Below are positions 46,105-57,876 of a DNA stretch of 64,000 nucleotides, piece after piece. This DNA is from Turnera subulata (lineage: Eukaryota; Streptophyta; Magnoliopsida; Malpighiales; Passifloraceae). The translations under genes were made by a program, and so were the position numbers. The stretch spans positions 53,007 to 117,006 of the forward strand of contig JAKUCV010004501.1 in assembly GCA_028386065.3 (NCBI GenBank). Reading direction: 5' to 3'. The notes under the pieces were generated by a model that worked only from the letters and a program-made list of their open reading frames with translations, did not search any database and had not been told where the DNA came from. How positions within the stretch are numbered: the first letter of the stretch is position 1; each line of letters starts with the position of its first letter.

Positions 46105-48917
46105 TGAAGTGCCCCGACCCGTATTTACCATACACAGTAAACACGTGCCGAAACTATTCTTATTGATAGGGATTACAATACAACTCACAAGTAGTTTACA
46201 ACAGCTATCTATATAATACATTTGTCACTCATACACAGCTCACATTACACCACAGCAACAGAGAAAAGAGCAAGCAACAGCAGCGGAATTATAATACAGC
46301 AACATATGCAACAGAACAGCAGCGGAAGACTCTATGCACATGCAGCGAGGTATGGATCCGGAGTTAGGTGGAGAAGAAAGCAGCAGCCAACGTACGTCGT
46401 ACTTGAACTACGAAGCAACCAAACCTACGGGATGAAACCCCGCAGGCGAGGAGTGAGTCTGAAGTGCTCACCGACGAAGGATAAACAGAGATATATAATC
46501 AACCGTAACACTTTCGAAGTAATCACAAACAACACAGCAGAAGAATCCAGCACAAACAACACAATAGAAGAATCCTACTAAAACATAACTGAACCAAGAC
46601 CAAAAGAATGCTTATTATTTTTGTTACCAATTTTATCTTTCGGCCCCCGTCACTGGACAAGCTAGGGTCGTACCTGGTTATTAACTAATTCTGGATGCCA
46701 GGCCAAAACACAATCCGGGATCAACATCCCAATAACAACCAATCCGGGATCAACATCCCAATAACAATCTCATCCGGGATCAACATCCCAATATCAATCT
46801 CATTCGGGATCAACATCCCCAACAACCAACCAAACCGGCCATGACACCACAGAACTAGTCTCTAACCATCTAGTCGTACCACTACTTTCCACGTGACAAT
46901 TATATTATCATCTCAAATTCAATTCCAATTCCATTACTCTATCATCAATTATTCAACTTTTTATTATCTCAGATCAATCCACAGGCTCAACCAACCAACA
47001 ATCTCATTTCACTATTTATTCACAATAACAGTTCAATGGTTACTCACAATTCCAGAATCCAACAACACAATCCAACAACATCACGGCAATATCCACAGCA
47101 ATCAAATAGCAAACATTAATCATCAACAATTTCCATAGCAATCATATAATAGTCAATAATCAATTCAGCAGTTCAATCAAATAATAAAAAAAAAATACAG
47201 GATTACAGACACATATCCAAGGTTATCCATCCTCACCTTAGCCGATTATCAGTTTTGGAAATGTCCAATAGACTCCAAGTCCGGCTCCTCAGTTATCTGC
47301 TCGTTATCAACTCCTATATCAAACAAATAATATGCATACATAAGTGATATGCAAATATCATGCCACTACTGTATACCAAAAAATAAATACTAACTCGTCT
47401 CGGTTACTTCCCCGGGTTAATTTTCCATTATCATCATCATTCACCATTTATTTCCAATGTCTCAAAATAATACTATACTTATACCTATACCTATACCCGG
47501 ATACTATTCTAGTACAATACCTACTTTGTAATACCCTTTCTAAAATTATTTCCCTCAAAATAATTATTATAACACACTATATATATATTTTCCAAAATTA
47601 TTTCCCTCTTAACAATTATTTTATATCATATATATTTTTTTTCCAAAATTAATTTTCCTTCCCATAATCATATTTTCCAAATTTAATTTTATTTTTATTT
47701 TTTTAAAATTCGGACTGGGCCTAAACAGTGCCAGATCAGGCCATGCACAGTGCCAAGCCCAGGCCCCAAACAGGAGCCCAGGAGCAGGCCCACGTGCAAA
47801 CCCAGAGTCCGGCCTAGAACATAGCCCACGATCCGGCCCAGCGTCAAACCCAGCAGCCCAAACACAATTGCCCAAACCCAACCTTTAAGCCCACACACCC
47901 AAGCCTAAGGCCAAGGCACCCAAGACCCACGACCCGGGTGCCCAAGACCCGCGACCCAGGCGCCTTGCGGGTCGTCTTCCTTACCTAGGGCAAGTGGCGC
48001 GACGGCGGGAACAAGGACGAGGCTGGCGTCACAGATCGGCGAGGCGACGGCGGAAAGGTGGCGTGAGGGAGGAGATCGGACGAGGGAGGCGCTCATCGGC
48101 TGGTGGCTGTAGATGGCGGTGCAGCAGGAGGCGGCAACGGGCGGCGTGCACGGCAGCAGGACGAGTTCAGCTCGACTCGTCGGGTTGTCGTGACGGCGGC
48201 AGCGTGCAGGCGGGACGACGGCAACGAGGGAGAAAGGAGAGACGGCTCGAGTTGCAGGTGGGAGAGGGTGGTCTCGGTGGAGGCGGCTACCGGCGTGGGT
48301 TCATGGTGGGGAAGAAAGAAAAAAGAAAAGAAGAAGGGGGAGAGGGGAAAACGGCGGCGCTTTTGGTGCAGGTGTGTTGTATTTTTTTTCTTTTTTTTTT
48401 CAGGTTACTTAGGCAGATTTGCAGGTAAGCAAGGATGGCGAAGGTTGGCTGTGTGTGTTTGCAGAAGAAAGGTGGTAGTGATGGTGCACTGGGAAGAGGA
48501 AAGAAAAGAATAAGAAACACAGTAAAAAAACAATCATGCAGAATACTAGTGGTGCACGGGCAGAGTACTGGGAGTTCACGTGCTCACAGTGAATGGTGGC
48601 TGCAGCCTCCACACTGTGCAGCATGTGAGGCGGGTTATGTCCGGACCAGAAAATAACTAATGTATCCCCTTGACTTTATTTCTGGCCCGATAATTCGGGG
48701 TTAATCCTGACTTTTCTGAAGATTCCTGGACCCGAAAAATTCCAACTTGGTCCGGAAAATCCGCAGAAAAATCCCGAGCGTGGGACAAGGCTCGGTTTCG
48801 GAATCCGATGCACGAATTACCATAAATTAATTACCCAAGATTAATTTTAATGGTAAATAACTGTAAAATAAATTTTACGGTGTCGGTAAAAATGTAAAAA
48901 TTACCTGGGCTGTTACA
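46105..48917 (-). mobile_element. 3' LTR of the Tekay element
   Basis: On the minus strand it starts TGTAACAGCCCAGGTAA and ends GGTCGGGGCACTTCA. Compared with the 5' LTR it keeps about 70 bp near 48260-48335 that the partner lacks. Other differences are small indels and single bases, so the two LTRs are of one insertion. A repeat of GGGATCAACATCCC units lies at 46709-46825. Confidence 0.93.
46709..46825. repeat. GGGATCAACATCCC repeats in the Tekay 3' LTR
   Basis: Four direct units of about 27-30 bp, each with GGGATCAACATCCC, where GGGAT and ATCCC can pair around a CAAC loop. The same array is present in the 5' LTR (53898-54007) and, with more units, in the related element at 62380-62500. Confidence 0.85.
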
Positions 48918-48935
48918 ACCTACCCACCTTAAAAG
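48918..48935 (-). other. Polypurine tract of the Tekay element
   Basis: On the minus strand TTTTAAGGTGGGTAGGT precedes the 3' LTR directly. It follows GACGAAATTC, the usual wording before gypsy 3' LTRs in plants. Confidence 0.8.
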
Positions 48936-48952
48936 AATTTCGTCCCCAAAAT

Positions 48953-49723
48953 TCACTCCGGTGCTGTAAACAGTTGCGGATACTGAGAACGCATGTGCTC
49001 CTCAACTTCCCATGTGGACTCGTTCGCAGAGTGCTTGCTCCACTTAACTTTTAACATCGGTATGACTCGGTTCCTCAACTGTCTGACCTCTCGGGCAAGG
49101 ATCTGCTCCGGCAATTCTGTATACGTAAGATCCTCTGCGACCTCAACATCTACTGTAGTAACCACATGACTCGAATCAGATCTATACCTCCTCAACATGG
49201 AAACTTGAAACACATCATGAATCCGGGACAACTCCTCTGGTAAGGATAATCTGTATACCAAGGGTCCAACCCTTTCCACAATCTCATATGGTCTGATGTA
49301 CCTGGGACTCAGCTTTCCTCTCTTCCCGAATCTGATTACACCCTTCCATGGTGCAACTCGGAGGAAAACTCTTTCTCCCACTTGGTACTCCATCTCACGA
49401 CGATGCTTATCAGCATAACTCTTCTGTCGGTCCTGTGCTGCTCTCATACTCTGCTTAACTACCTGAATCTTGTCAACTGTCTGCTTAACCAAATCTGGAC
49501 CCACAATCAAACGGAGACCTTCTTCATCCCAACATACTGGACTTCGGCATTTCCTTCCGTAAAGAGCTTCAAACGGTGGCATGCCAATGCTGGAATGGAA
49601 ACTGTTGTTGTAGGCGAACTCCGCTAAAGACAAGTACTGATCCCAACTCCCACTGAAATTAAGAGCACATGCCCTTAGCATGTCCTCTAGCATTTGAATA
49701 GTCCTCTCTGACTGTCCGTCAGT
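48953..49723 (-). pseudogene. Tekay integrase C-terminus and chromodomain
   Basis: The frame continues the integrase after an in-frame TAG (49724-49726) that stands where relatives have Gln in the TDGQSERTIQ region. It carries the end of the integrase core (YNNSFHSSIGMPPFEALYGR), the GPY-like segment (RYIRPYEIVERVGPLVYRL) and a chromodomain (LKVKWSKHSANESTWEVEE). Chromodomains of chromoviruses steer integration to marked chromatin. This part is otherwise intact to its own stop at 48953. Confidence 0.9.
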
Positions 49724-51160
49724 CTAAGGATGAAATGTAGTATTGAAACTCAGCTTCGTCCCCAAAGCTGCTTGCAGACTCTTCCAAAACTGTGATGTGA
49801 ATCTCGGATCTCTGTCTGAGACTATGGACTTAGGAATCCCATATAGTCTCACAATCTCTGCAACATACTGTTTCGCCAACTTATCCATAGTATCTGTTTG
49901 TCGGATGGGGAGAAAATGAGCTGATTTTGTAAGTCGATCAACGATAACCCAGATGGCATCATGCTGTCTCCGGGTCAACGGTAATCCAACCACAAAATCC
50001 ATAGTGATCATCTCCCACTTCCACTCCGGCACTGACAACGATCTCATCTTCCCTGCTGGAGCCTGATGCTCGGCTTTCAGTTGCTGACAAGTGATACACT
50101 TAGCCACATACTCGGCTGCATCCTTCTTCATACGTGGCCACCAGAAATGACTCCTCAAATTCTGGTACATCTTGGTGCTTCCAGGGTGCATAGCATACGG
50201 CGTCATATGTCCTTCTTCCAAAATCCGACTGCGTAGGTCACCAACACTGGGTACACATAAGCGTTTTCCCAGCATCAATGCACTATCCTCAGCTATGCGA
50301 AACTTGTCTTCTTTCCCACTACGGACTGCTTCCTTCAGCTTGATCAAGTCGGGATCCCCATCTTGTAGTTCCACAATCCAACCTCTCAGGTTAGACTTGA
50401 ATTCAATATGGGTCAACAAAGCTCCTGTCTCGTCAACTGACAAATCAACTCCCATCTTCCTTAACTCAATGAGTGAGGACATCGAGTAGGTCGTGGAAGC
50501 ATCTTCTGGTTGTCTCTGGCTCAAAGCATCTGCTACAACATTAGCTTTTCCAGGGTGATACTCAATAGTACAATCATAATCATTCAGTAACTCAACCCAA
50601 CATCGTTGTCGCAGGTTAAGTTCCTTCTGAGTCATGATGTACTTGAGACTCTTATGATCTGTAAAGATCCGGCATCTCTCACCGAACAGATAATGTCGCC
50701 AAATCATCAAGGCAAGGATCACTGCAGCCATCTCTAGATCATGTGTCGGGTAGTTCTTCTCATGTGGCCTCAACTGTCTCGAAGCATAGGCAATCACTCG
50801 GCCTTCATGCATTAGAACTGCTCCCAAACCAAGACCTGAAGCATCACAAAACAGCACGTACTCCACTCCTGGCTTAGGTACTATCAAGACTGGTGCTGTT
50901 GTCAACTTCTTCTTCAGTTCATCAAAACTCCTCTGGCAGGCATCACTCCATACAAAGGCTTGATCTTTCCTCAATAGCTTGGTCATGGGACTGGCTATCA
51001 AGGAAAAACCCTCGATGAATCTCCGGTAATATCCTGCGAGGCCAAAAAAACTTCTGACTTCGGGTACCGTCTTGGGCGGCTCCCACTCTAGAACATCTTT
51101 CACTTTAGCAGGGTCAACCTTAATCCTATCTCCGGATACAACATGTCCAAGGAATCCCAT
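49724..51160 (-). pseudogene. Tekay RT thumb, RNase H and integrase core
   Basis: This 478-codon stretch begins with the RT thumb motif FLGHVVS, not with the catalytic palm. The RNase H domain is well kept ([43 protein letters not shown]). The integrase zinc-binding pair appears as KCITCQQLK, and the catalytic core includes [10 protein letters not shown] and [14 protein letters not shown]. It ends at the TAG at 49724. The frame differs from the upstream protease/RT frame because the deletion joining them is not a multiple of three. Confidence 0.92.
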
Positions 51161-51959
51161 CTTTCTTCTTCACAAAGAGGACTGGTGATCCCCAAGGTGA
51201 TGTACTAGGTCTGATGAAACCCTTCTCGAGCAGCTCATCCAACTGCTTCTTCAACTCCTGGAGTTTTGTCGGTGCCATCCGATATGGTGCCATCGAGATA
51301 GGTGTCACTCCTGGCATCAAATCGATGGTATACTCAACTTCCCTGTCAGATGGCAATCTTGGCAGATCCTCTGGAAACACATCTGGGAACTCCCTCACAA
51401 CTATGATGTCCCCCAAAACTAGAGTCTGAACTTCTTCATCCTTGACATGGGTCAACAAAGCATCTGGACCTAATGGCTTCATCCCAATATCCTGATTAGT
51501 AGAGATACTACATGTAGTAGCAGCTCTCCCGATACCTGTCAACAAAACCTTATGTCCACCATCGGAAGTCAACAGCACTTCCTTGGTTCGACAGTTCACC
51601 ATAGCACTGTACTTGGACAACCAATCCATCCCCAGGATGATATCAAAACCTCCCATGTTCATCACAATCAACCGTGCAAGAAAAACCTCGCTATCATATG
51701 AAAGCGAAACGTCTCTGCACACATGGGTTAACCTGACCACTATACCCGCAGGTAACCTAACCCTCATCGGACAAGTTAAATTCTCTCCCGTACAGTTATG
51801 TAGTATTGCAAAGCTTTGCGCAACAAATGAATGCGTAGCACCAGGATCAATCAAAGTATAAGCAGTACTACCAAAAACTGTAAAAGTACCTGCTATAACA
51901 TCCGCATTCTCTGGATCCTCATCAGCGGTGATCACAAATGCTCTCGGCACTGTTGTACT
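51126..51959 (-). pseudogene. Tekay protease and RT N-terminus, RT core deleted
   Basis: The protease motif is LIDPGATHSF (about 51840-51870), followed by the fold motif IILGMDWL. RT fingers follow ([32 protein letters not shown]). Directly after KKKDG (near 51161) the sequence jumps to the thumb coding region. The palm segment with the catalytic aspartates, about 150 residues in the family, is absent. The frame is preceded by an in-frame TAG (51960-51962). Confidence 0.9.
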
Positions 51960-52361
51960 CTAGTTCATGGCTGACTGAGTCCTAGCAGGAACAGCTCCAT
52001 GTCCTCGGCCTCGGCCAACTCCAGAACCACTAGGTACATTAGAAACTGATGCTTGCACCGTCTGAACAGGTGCCGAACATCCAGATCTTCCCAACTTGGG
52101 ACAAGAATAACGGTAGTGCCCAACTTCGTTACACTCATAGCACTTCACCTGAGACAGAGGAGGTCTCGGGCGAGCATTCTAAGATGAAGCCCCACCAGAC
52201 TGAGTCCAAGAACTGCCTCGGTTGTTGTAGTTGTTGTTGCATCCACGTCCCTGACTCCCTGGCATGAACCGACTCTGTCCATATCCTGATCGATTCACTG
52301 GTGTCTCGAACCTCTTGTTCTGTCCCCCAGAACTCTGTGCAGGATGCCTCTTACGGATCTC
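51960..52361 (-). pseudogene. Tekay gag C-terminus with zinc knuckle
   Basis: The frame continues gag past a TAA (52362-52364). A Ser/Gly/Asn-rich linker is broken by a TAG near 52180, followed by the CCHC knuckle CYECNEVGHYRYSC (about 52100-52145) and a Gly/Arg-rich end, closed by TAG at 51960-51962. The knuckle residues are all present. Confidence 0.85.
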
Positions 52362-53138
52362 TTATTGCTCTCTCTCGTTACCCAGCCAAATAAGCTCGGC
52401 TCTCAGGGCATCTGTCAGCATGTCCTGGTAAGTCTCATAAACCTTGCACCACATGACTGTCTGGATGCCAGATCGAAAACCATCCCAGAAATGTTTACAT
52501 CTGGCCTCCGGAGTAGCTACAAACTCACTGGCATAAATGGATAGGCGGTTAAACTTGATCTCATAATCATTGACCGTCTGATCTGGTCCCTGTTGCAGTC
52601 CCAGAAACTCTCGTCTTAGCTGATCCTGGTATGCCTCAGAAACAAACTTCCTTCGGAACATCTCCATGAACTGGTTCCATGGCATAGTGATAGGTGTCAG
52701 CATGTCCCTGATAGTAGACTCCCACCAATCAACGGCATCTCCTCGAAACATGGCAGCGACATATCTGGCCCACTTGTCATTCCTGCATGTCAACTTCAGC
52801 ATAACCCTGTTCATCTGTCTAAGCCACCGATCAGCATCCTGTGGTGTAGTGACACCAGTAAAAATCTCTGCTCCAAGCTTCTCCAGCTTCATATACACTG
52901 GATCCTCAACTGGGCCCTGGTTTTCCTGTTCCCGAGCTTCCATAGCTTCAATATGAGCATCTCTGGCATCTTGCCTTCGCAGAATCTGAGTTACCACATT
53001 TAACATCTGCGTAGGGTCTCCCAAAGGAATATTCGGAAGGTGTTCCGGACCTCCCGCATCTTGCTGCAGTTGATCCACCGATACCTGATCGTCATCTAGG
53101 TGACCTCCAGCATGCTGATTCCCTCCAACTGGATCCAT
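52362..53138 (-). pseudogene. Tekay gag (capsid region)
   Basis: The ATG at 53138 starts a 258-codon frame with the retrotransposon gag domain: DAVDWWESTIRDMLTPIT, WNQFMEMFRRKFVSEAY, LRREFLGLQQG, VNDYEIKFNRLSIYA. Capsid proteins of this type assemble the particle. The frame is cut by TAA at 52362-52364, where the codon before decay was probably CAA. Confidence 0.9.
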
Positions 53139-53250
53139 TCGTACCTATATGAGAATGTATATGTATGCATGTCATATCATGTCGTGACAAATCTTATGCA
53201 CAAACCAACAATCATGCAATCACAGTTATGTCCCTAGTGACCTACAGCCT

Positions 53251-53262
53251 GCTCCGCTACCA
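53251..53262 (-). other. Primer-binding site of the Tekay element
   Basis: On the minus strand TGGTAGCGGAGC lies three bases inside the 5' LTR. It matches 10 of 12 bases of the initiator-Met tRNA primer site TGGTATCAGAGC. Confidence 0.85.
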
Positions 53263-53265
53263 AAA

Positions 53266-56031
53266 TGAAGCGCCCCGACCCGTATTTACCATACACAGTA
53301 AACACGTGCCGAAACTATTCTTATTAATAGGGATTACAATATAACTCACAAGTAGTTTACAACAGCTATCCACATAATACATTTGTCACCCATACTCGGG
53401 GACCATTATTCAGCAATACACAGCTCACATTACACCACAGCAACAGAGAAAAGAGCAAGCAACAGCAGCGGAATTATAATACAGCAACATATGCAACAGA
53501 ACATCAGCGGAAGACTCTATGCACATACAGCGAGGTATGGATCCGGAGTCAGGTGGAGAAGAAAGCAGCAGCCAACGTACGTCGTACCTGAACTACGAAG
53601 CAACCAAACCTACGGGATGAAACCCCGCAGGCGAGGGGTGAGTCCAAAGTCCTCACCGACGAAGGATAAACAGAGATATATAATCAACCGTAACACTTTC
53701 GAAGTAATCACAAACAACACAATAGAAGAATCCAACACAAACAACACAATAGAAGAATCCTACTAAAACATAACTAAACCAAGACCAAAAGAATGCTTAT
53801 TATTTTTGTTACCAATTTTATCTTCCGGGCCTCGTCACTGGACAAGCTAGGGTCGTACCTGGTTATTAACTAATTCCGGATGCCAGGCCAAAATACAATC
53901 CGGGATCAACATCCCAATAACAACCAATCCGGGATCAACATCCCAATAACAATCTCATCCGGGATCAACATCCCAATATCAATCCCATCAGGGATCAACA
54001 TCTCCAACAACCAACCAAACCGGCCATGACACCACAGAACTAGTCTCTAACCATCTAGTCGTACCACTACTTTCCACGTGACAATTATATTATCATCTCA
54101 AATTCAATTCCAATTCCATTACTCTATCATCAATTATTCAACTTTTTATTATCTCAGATTAATCCACAGGCTCAACCAACCAACAATCTCATTTCACTAT
54201 TTATTCACAATAACAGTTCAATGGTTACTCACAATTCCACAGTCCAACAACACAATCCAACAACATCAAAGCAATATCCACAGCAATCAAATAGCAAACA
54301 TTAATCATCAACAATTTCCATAGCAATCATATAACAGTCAATAATCAATTCAGCAGTTCAATCAAACAACAAAAACAAACACAGTATTACAGGCACATAT
54401 CCAAGGTTATCCATCCTCACCTTAGCCGATTATCAGTTTTGGAAATGTCCAATAGACTCCAAGTCCGGCTCCTCAGGTATCTGCTCGTTATCAACTCCTA
54501 TATCAAACAAATAATATGCACACATAAGTGATATGCAAATGTCATGCCACTACTGTATACCAAAAAATAAATACTAACTCGTCTCGGTTACTTCCCCGGG
54601 TTAATTTTCCATTATCATCATCATTCACCATTTATTTTCAATGTCTCAAAATAATACTATACTTATACCTATACCTATACCCGGATACTATTCTAGTACA
54701 ACATCTACTTTGTAATACACTTTCTAAAATTATTTCCCTTAAAATAATTATTATAACACACTATATATATATTTTCCAAAATTATTTCCCTCTTAACAAT
54801 TATTTTATATCATATATATTTTTTTCCAAAATTAATTTTCCTTCCCATAATCATATTTTCCAGATTTAATTTTATTTTCATTTTTTTTTAAATTCGGACT
54901 GGCCTAAACAATGCCAGATCAGGCCATGTACAGTGCCAAGCCCAGGCCCCAAACAGGAGCCCAGGAGCAGGCCCACGTGCAGACCCAGAGTCCGGCCCAG
55001 AACATAGCCCACGATCCGGCCCAGCGTCAAACCCAGCAGCCCAAACACAATTGCCCAAACCCAACCTTTAAGCCCACACACCCAAGCCTAAGGCCCAAGG
55101 TCTAAGGCCAGGCACCCAAAACCCACGACCCGGGTGCCCAATACCCGCGACCCAGGCGCCTTGCGGGTCGTCTTCCTCACCTAGGGCAGGTGGCGCGACG
55201 GCGAGAACAAGGACGAGGCTGGCGTCACAGATCGGCGAGGCGACGGCGGAAAGGTGGCGTGAGGGAGGAGATCGGACGGGGAGGCGCTCGTCGGCTGGTG
55301 GCTATAGATGGCGGTGCAGCAGGAGGCGGCAACGGGCGGCGTGCACGGCAGCAGGACGAGTTCGGCTCGACTCGTCGGGTCGTCATGACGGTGGCAGCGT
55401 GCAGGCGGGACGACGGCAGCGAGGGAGATAGGAGAGACGGCTCGAGTTACAGGTGGGGAGAGGGGAAAACGGAGGCGCTTTTGGTGCAGGTGTGTTGTAT
55501 TTTTTTTTTTTTCAGGTTACTTAGGCAGATTTGCAGGTAAGCAAGGATGGCGAATGTTGGCTCTGTGTGTTTGCAGAAGAAAGGTGGTAGTGATGGTGCA
55601 CTGGGAAGAGGAAAGAAAAGAATAAGAAACATGGTAAAAAAAAACAATCACGCAGAACACTAGTGGTGCACGGGCAGAGTACTGGCAGTTCACATGCTCA
55701 CAGTGAATGGCAGCTGCAGCCTCCACACTGTGCAGCATGTGAGGCGGGTTCTGTCCGGACCAGAAAATAACTAATGTATCCCCTTGACTTTATTTCTTGC
55801 CAGATGATTCGGGGTTAATCCTGACTTTTCTGAAGATTCCTGGACCCGAAAAAGTCCAACTTGATCCGAAAAATCCGCAGAAAAATCCCGAGCGTGGGAC
55901 AAGGCTCGGTTTCGGAATTCGATGCACGAATTACCATAAATTAATTACCCAAGATTAATTTTAATAGTAAATAACTGTAAAATAAATTTTACGGTGTCGG
56001 TAAAAGCATAAAAATTACCCGGGCTGCTACA
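53266..56031 (-). mobile_element. 5' LTR of the Tekay element
   Basis: This is the 2766-bp partner of 46105-48917. On the minus strand it starts TGTAGCAGCCCGGGTAA and ends GGTCGGGGCGCTTCA. It lacks about 70 bp kept in the 3' LTR near 48300, with a GTGG-GAGAGGGG-like sequence on both sides of the missing part. It carries the GGGATCAACATCCC repeats at 53898-54007. Confidence 0.93.
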
Positions 56032-56837
56032 CTTGATCTTAAATTCAGTTATATTAGGAATAATTAAACCATATAAGTATATATATTGAATGTGCAGATT
56101 TATTTCCTAAATAATACACAATAAATAAGGAAATAATATAAATTTTAGGAGATGAATGGGGAACCTATAAAGTAAATTGGAGAAATAAATAAACCCTTGA
56201 ATGGAAAGAGCGAACAATCAAAGATAATTTGTTAACATAAATAGCGGTCTACAACAAATCAAACTTGGGGAGTCCCCACCATAAAATTTCTCAGTGTTGG
56301 AATTCCATCCATGTAGACAATAATGAAAAGATGCATGGGTAGGAAGAGGATGTGAATCAGAGAGTTCCAACAAAGAAATTGGTCCATTTCATTTGTTCAT
56401 GTATTTCGCGAAGCGAACTTCGCAGCTAGACCTGGCAAAATAGGTTTCGACACGACAACACGATACGAAATTAACTTGTATAGATCAGAGATTTTCAACC
56501 CGTTTAATTAAAGAGGTTGACCCGACACGACACAAAAATTAGCAGGTCAGGTCGCGGGTTGACGCTTCAACCCGATGGGTGCCTATTTATGACCCGATTA
56601 TATTTAGGGTCTATATATTTTACTGATTTAAAACATTATTTATCTACTATTTAAGGTCAAAATTATTAAAATTATCCAAAACTATTGTTGTATATGATTT
56701 AAAATAATATTATATTATGATTCTACATTTTATAATTATATTTAATATATATATAGTCTAATTATATACCTATTTGCTTAAAAAATGAGCAAAATAGACA
56801 AACTCCAAATAAATTTGTAGACTTCCTAGAGTTAACA

Positions 56838-57876
56838 TGTAACAGCCCGGGTAAAAATTTGTATTTTTACCGGGACTGTAAAAGTCTTTTTACGGTGATT
56901 TACCAAATGAATTAATCTTGGGTAATTAATTCAAGGTAAATCGAGCGTCGTTATTCATAACCGAGTCTTTTCCCACGCTCGAGATTTTTTCGTGGATTTT
57001 ACGGACAAAAGTTGGTATTTTTCGGGTCTCGGAATCCTCAGAAAAATCACACCGGAAAATAACTGTGGGGGTATATCAGTTGTTTCTGGTCCGGTCTGGA
57101 CACGCCTGCATAATTACGGCTCAATTATGCAGGGTTGTCGCCTGCTTTTCCTGTTTGGCCCCGTGCCTTACCTTTCCTCTGTGTCGCCCGTGCACCCAGC
57201 TTTTTCTTGCCTGATAAACCTTTGTCTCCTGCAAACTCAAACAAACAAACATAACCAGCCACCCGACCTCGCCTCCACCACCACCTGCTCCTCCTCTCCT
57301 CTTCCACGAGCCACCACCACAACGCCACACATCCCACGCTTCTTCTCTTCTCCTTGCACCCACAACCCGCGTCCAACCACAAAACACCACGCGCAGACCA
57401 CACACCACTGCCGCGCCACGGTCCGGACGAGGCGACCGCTTGCTGCAACCTGCTGCCACCGCGCAGCCACCCCCTGTCGCCGCTGCAAGCCAGCCGCCCT
57501 TATCCTTTTCCCTCGCGCGTGCAGATCCTCATCGCGCCGCCCGTTGCAGTCGGACTGAGTCGCGCCTCCATCAACTGCTTGCGTCGCTGCCTGCTCGCGC
57601 TCCTGCCGTCATCATTCCTCCTCGCTACTGCAAGCCGGCGACGAGCAAGCCACCGAGTCCTCCCTATTCTGCTGCTGCCGACAACCATGACCGACCCGAC
57701 AAAGCCGCCCGGACCGGTCCCTCCTCCTGCCGCAGTGTCGCACCGCCCCTGCTAGACCGCCGCCCTTGCATCGCCGCCTCGTTTGCCTCTGCTCCCGCAC
57801 CGCCAACGGGCTCCCCAAGGTGAGCAGTGGCAGGTTGTTGGCAACAGGTGGGTCGACCCGTTTGTGATGGGTTTAG
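56838..57876 (+). mobile_element. Truncated 5' LTR
   Basis: This aligns to about the first 1040 bp of the 3' LTR at 59654-63103 with scattered differences. The match ends near 57875, inside TTTGTGAYGGGTTT. About 2.4 kb of LTR plus the primer-binding region are missing, most simply by one deletion. Confidence 0.88.

Larger units (their letters stand above)
46105..56031 (-). mobile_element. Tekay-type Ty3/gypsy chromovirus, complete ends, defective
   Basis: Two long LTRs (46105-48917 and 53266-56031) flank gag, protease, RT, RNase H, integrase and a chromodomain in gypsy order. A 5-bp duplication CTTGA stands at 46100-46104 and 56032-56036. The primer-binding site lies beside the right LTR and the purine tract beside the left, so transcription is on the minus strand. 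A chromodomain after integrase and LTRs near 2.8 kb fit the Tekay (Del) lineage. It cannot move on its own: five nonsense interruptions and an RT core deletion are visible. Confidence 0.95.
46054..56293. mobile_element. TIR element (MITE-like) split by the Tekay insertion
   Basis: TGAGAAATTTTATGGTGGGG starts a 46-bp terminal repeat at 46054-46099, repeated in inverted form at 56248-56293 with a single mismatch. Removing the gypsy element leaves about 310 bp without coding capacity. The gypsy insertion point lies right at the inner edge of the left arm. I found no clear target duplication next to the arms, so the superfamily is open. Confidence 0.75.

Noticed and set aside
47695..47898. Gly-rich minus-strand frame repeated in both Tekay LTRs
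   Set aside because: It is a short, low-complexity frame in GCCCA-rich DNA (repeated GCCCAG words), present in both LTRs only because they are duplicates.
57121..57823. Pro/Ala/Ser-rich plus-strand frames in the truncated 5' LTR
   Set aside because: Same GC-rich LTR zone as in the 3' copy; frames differ between the two copies, so no coding constraint is visible.
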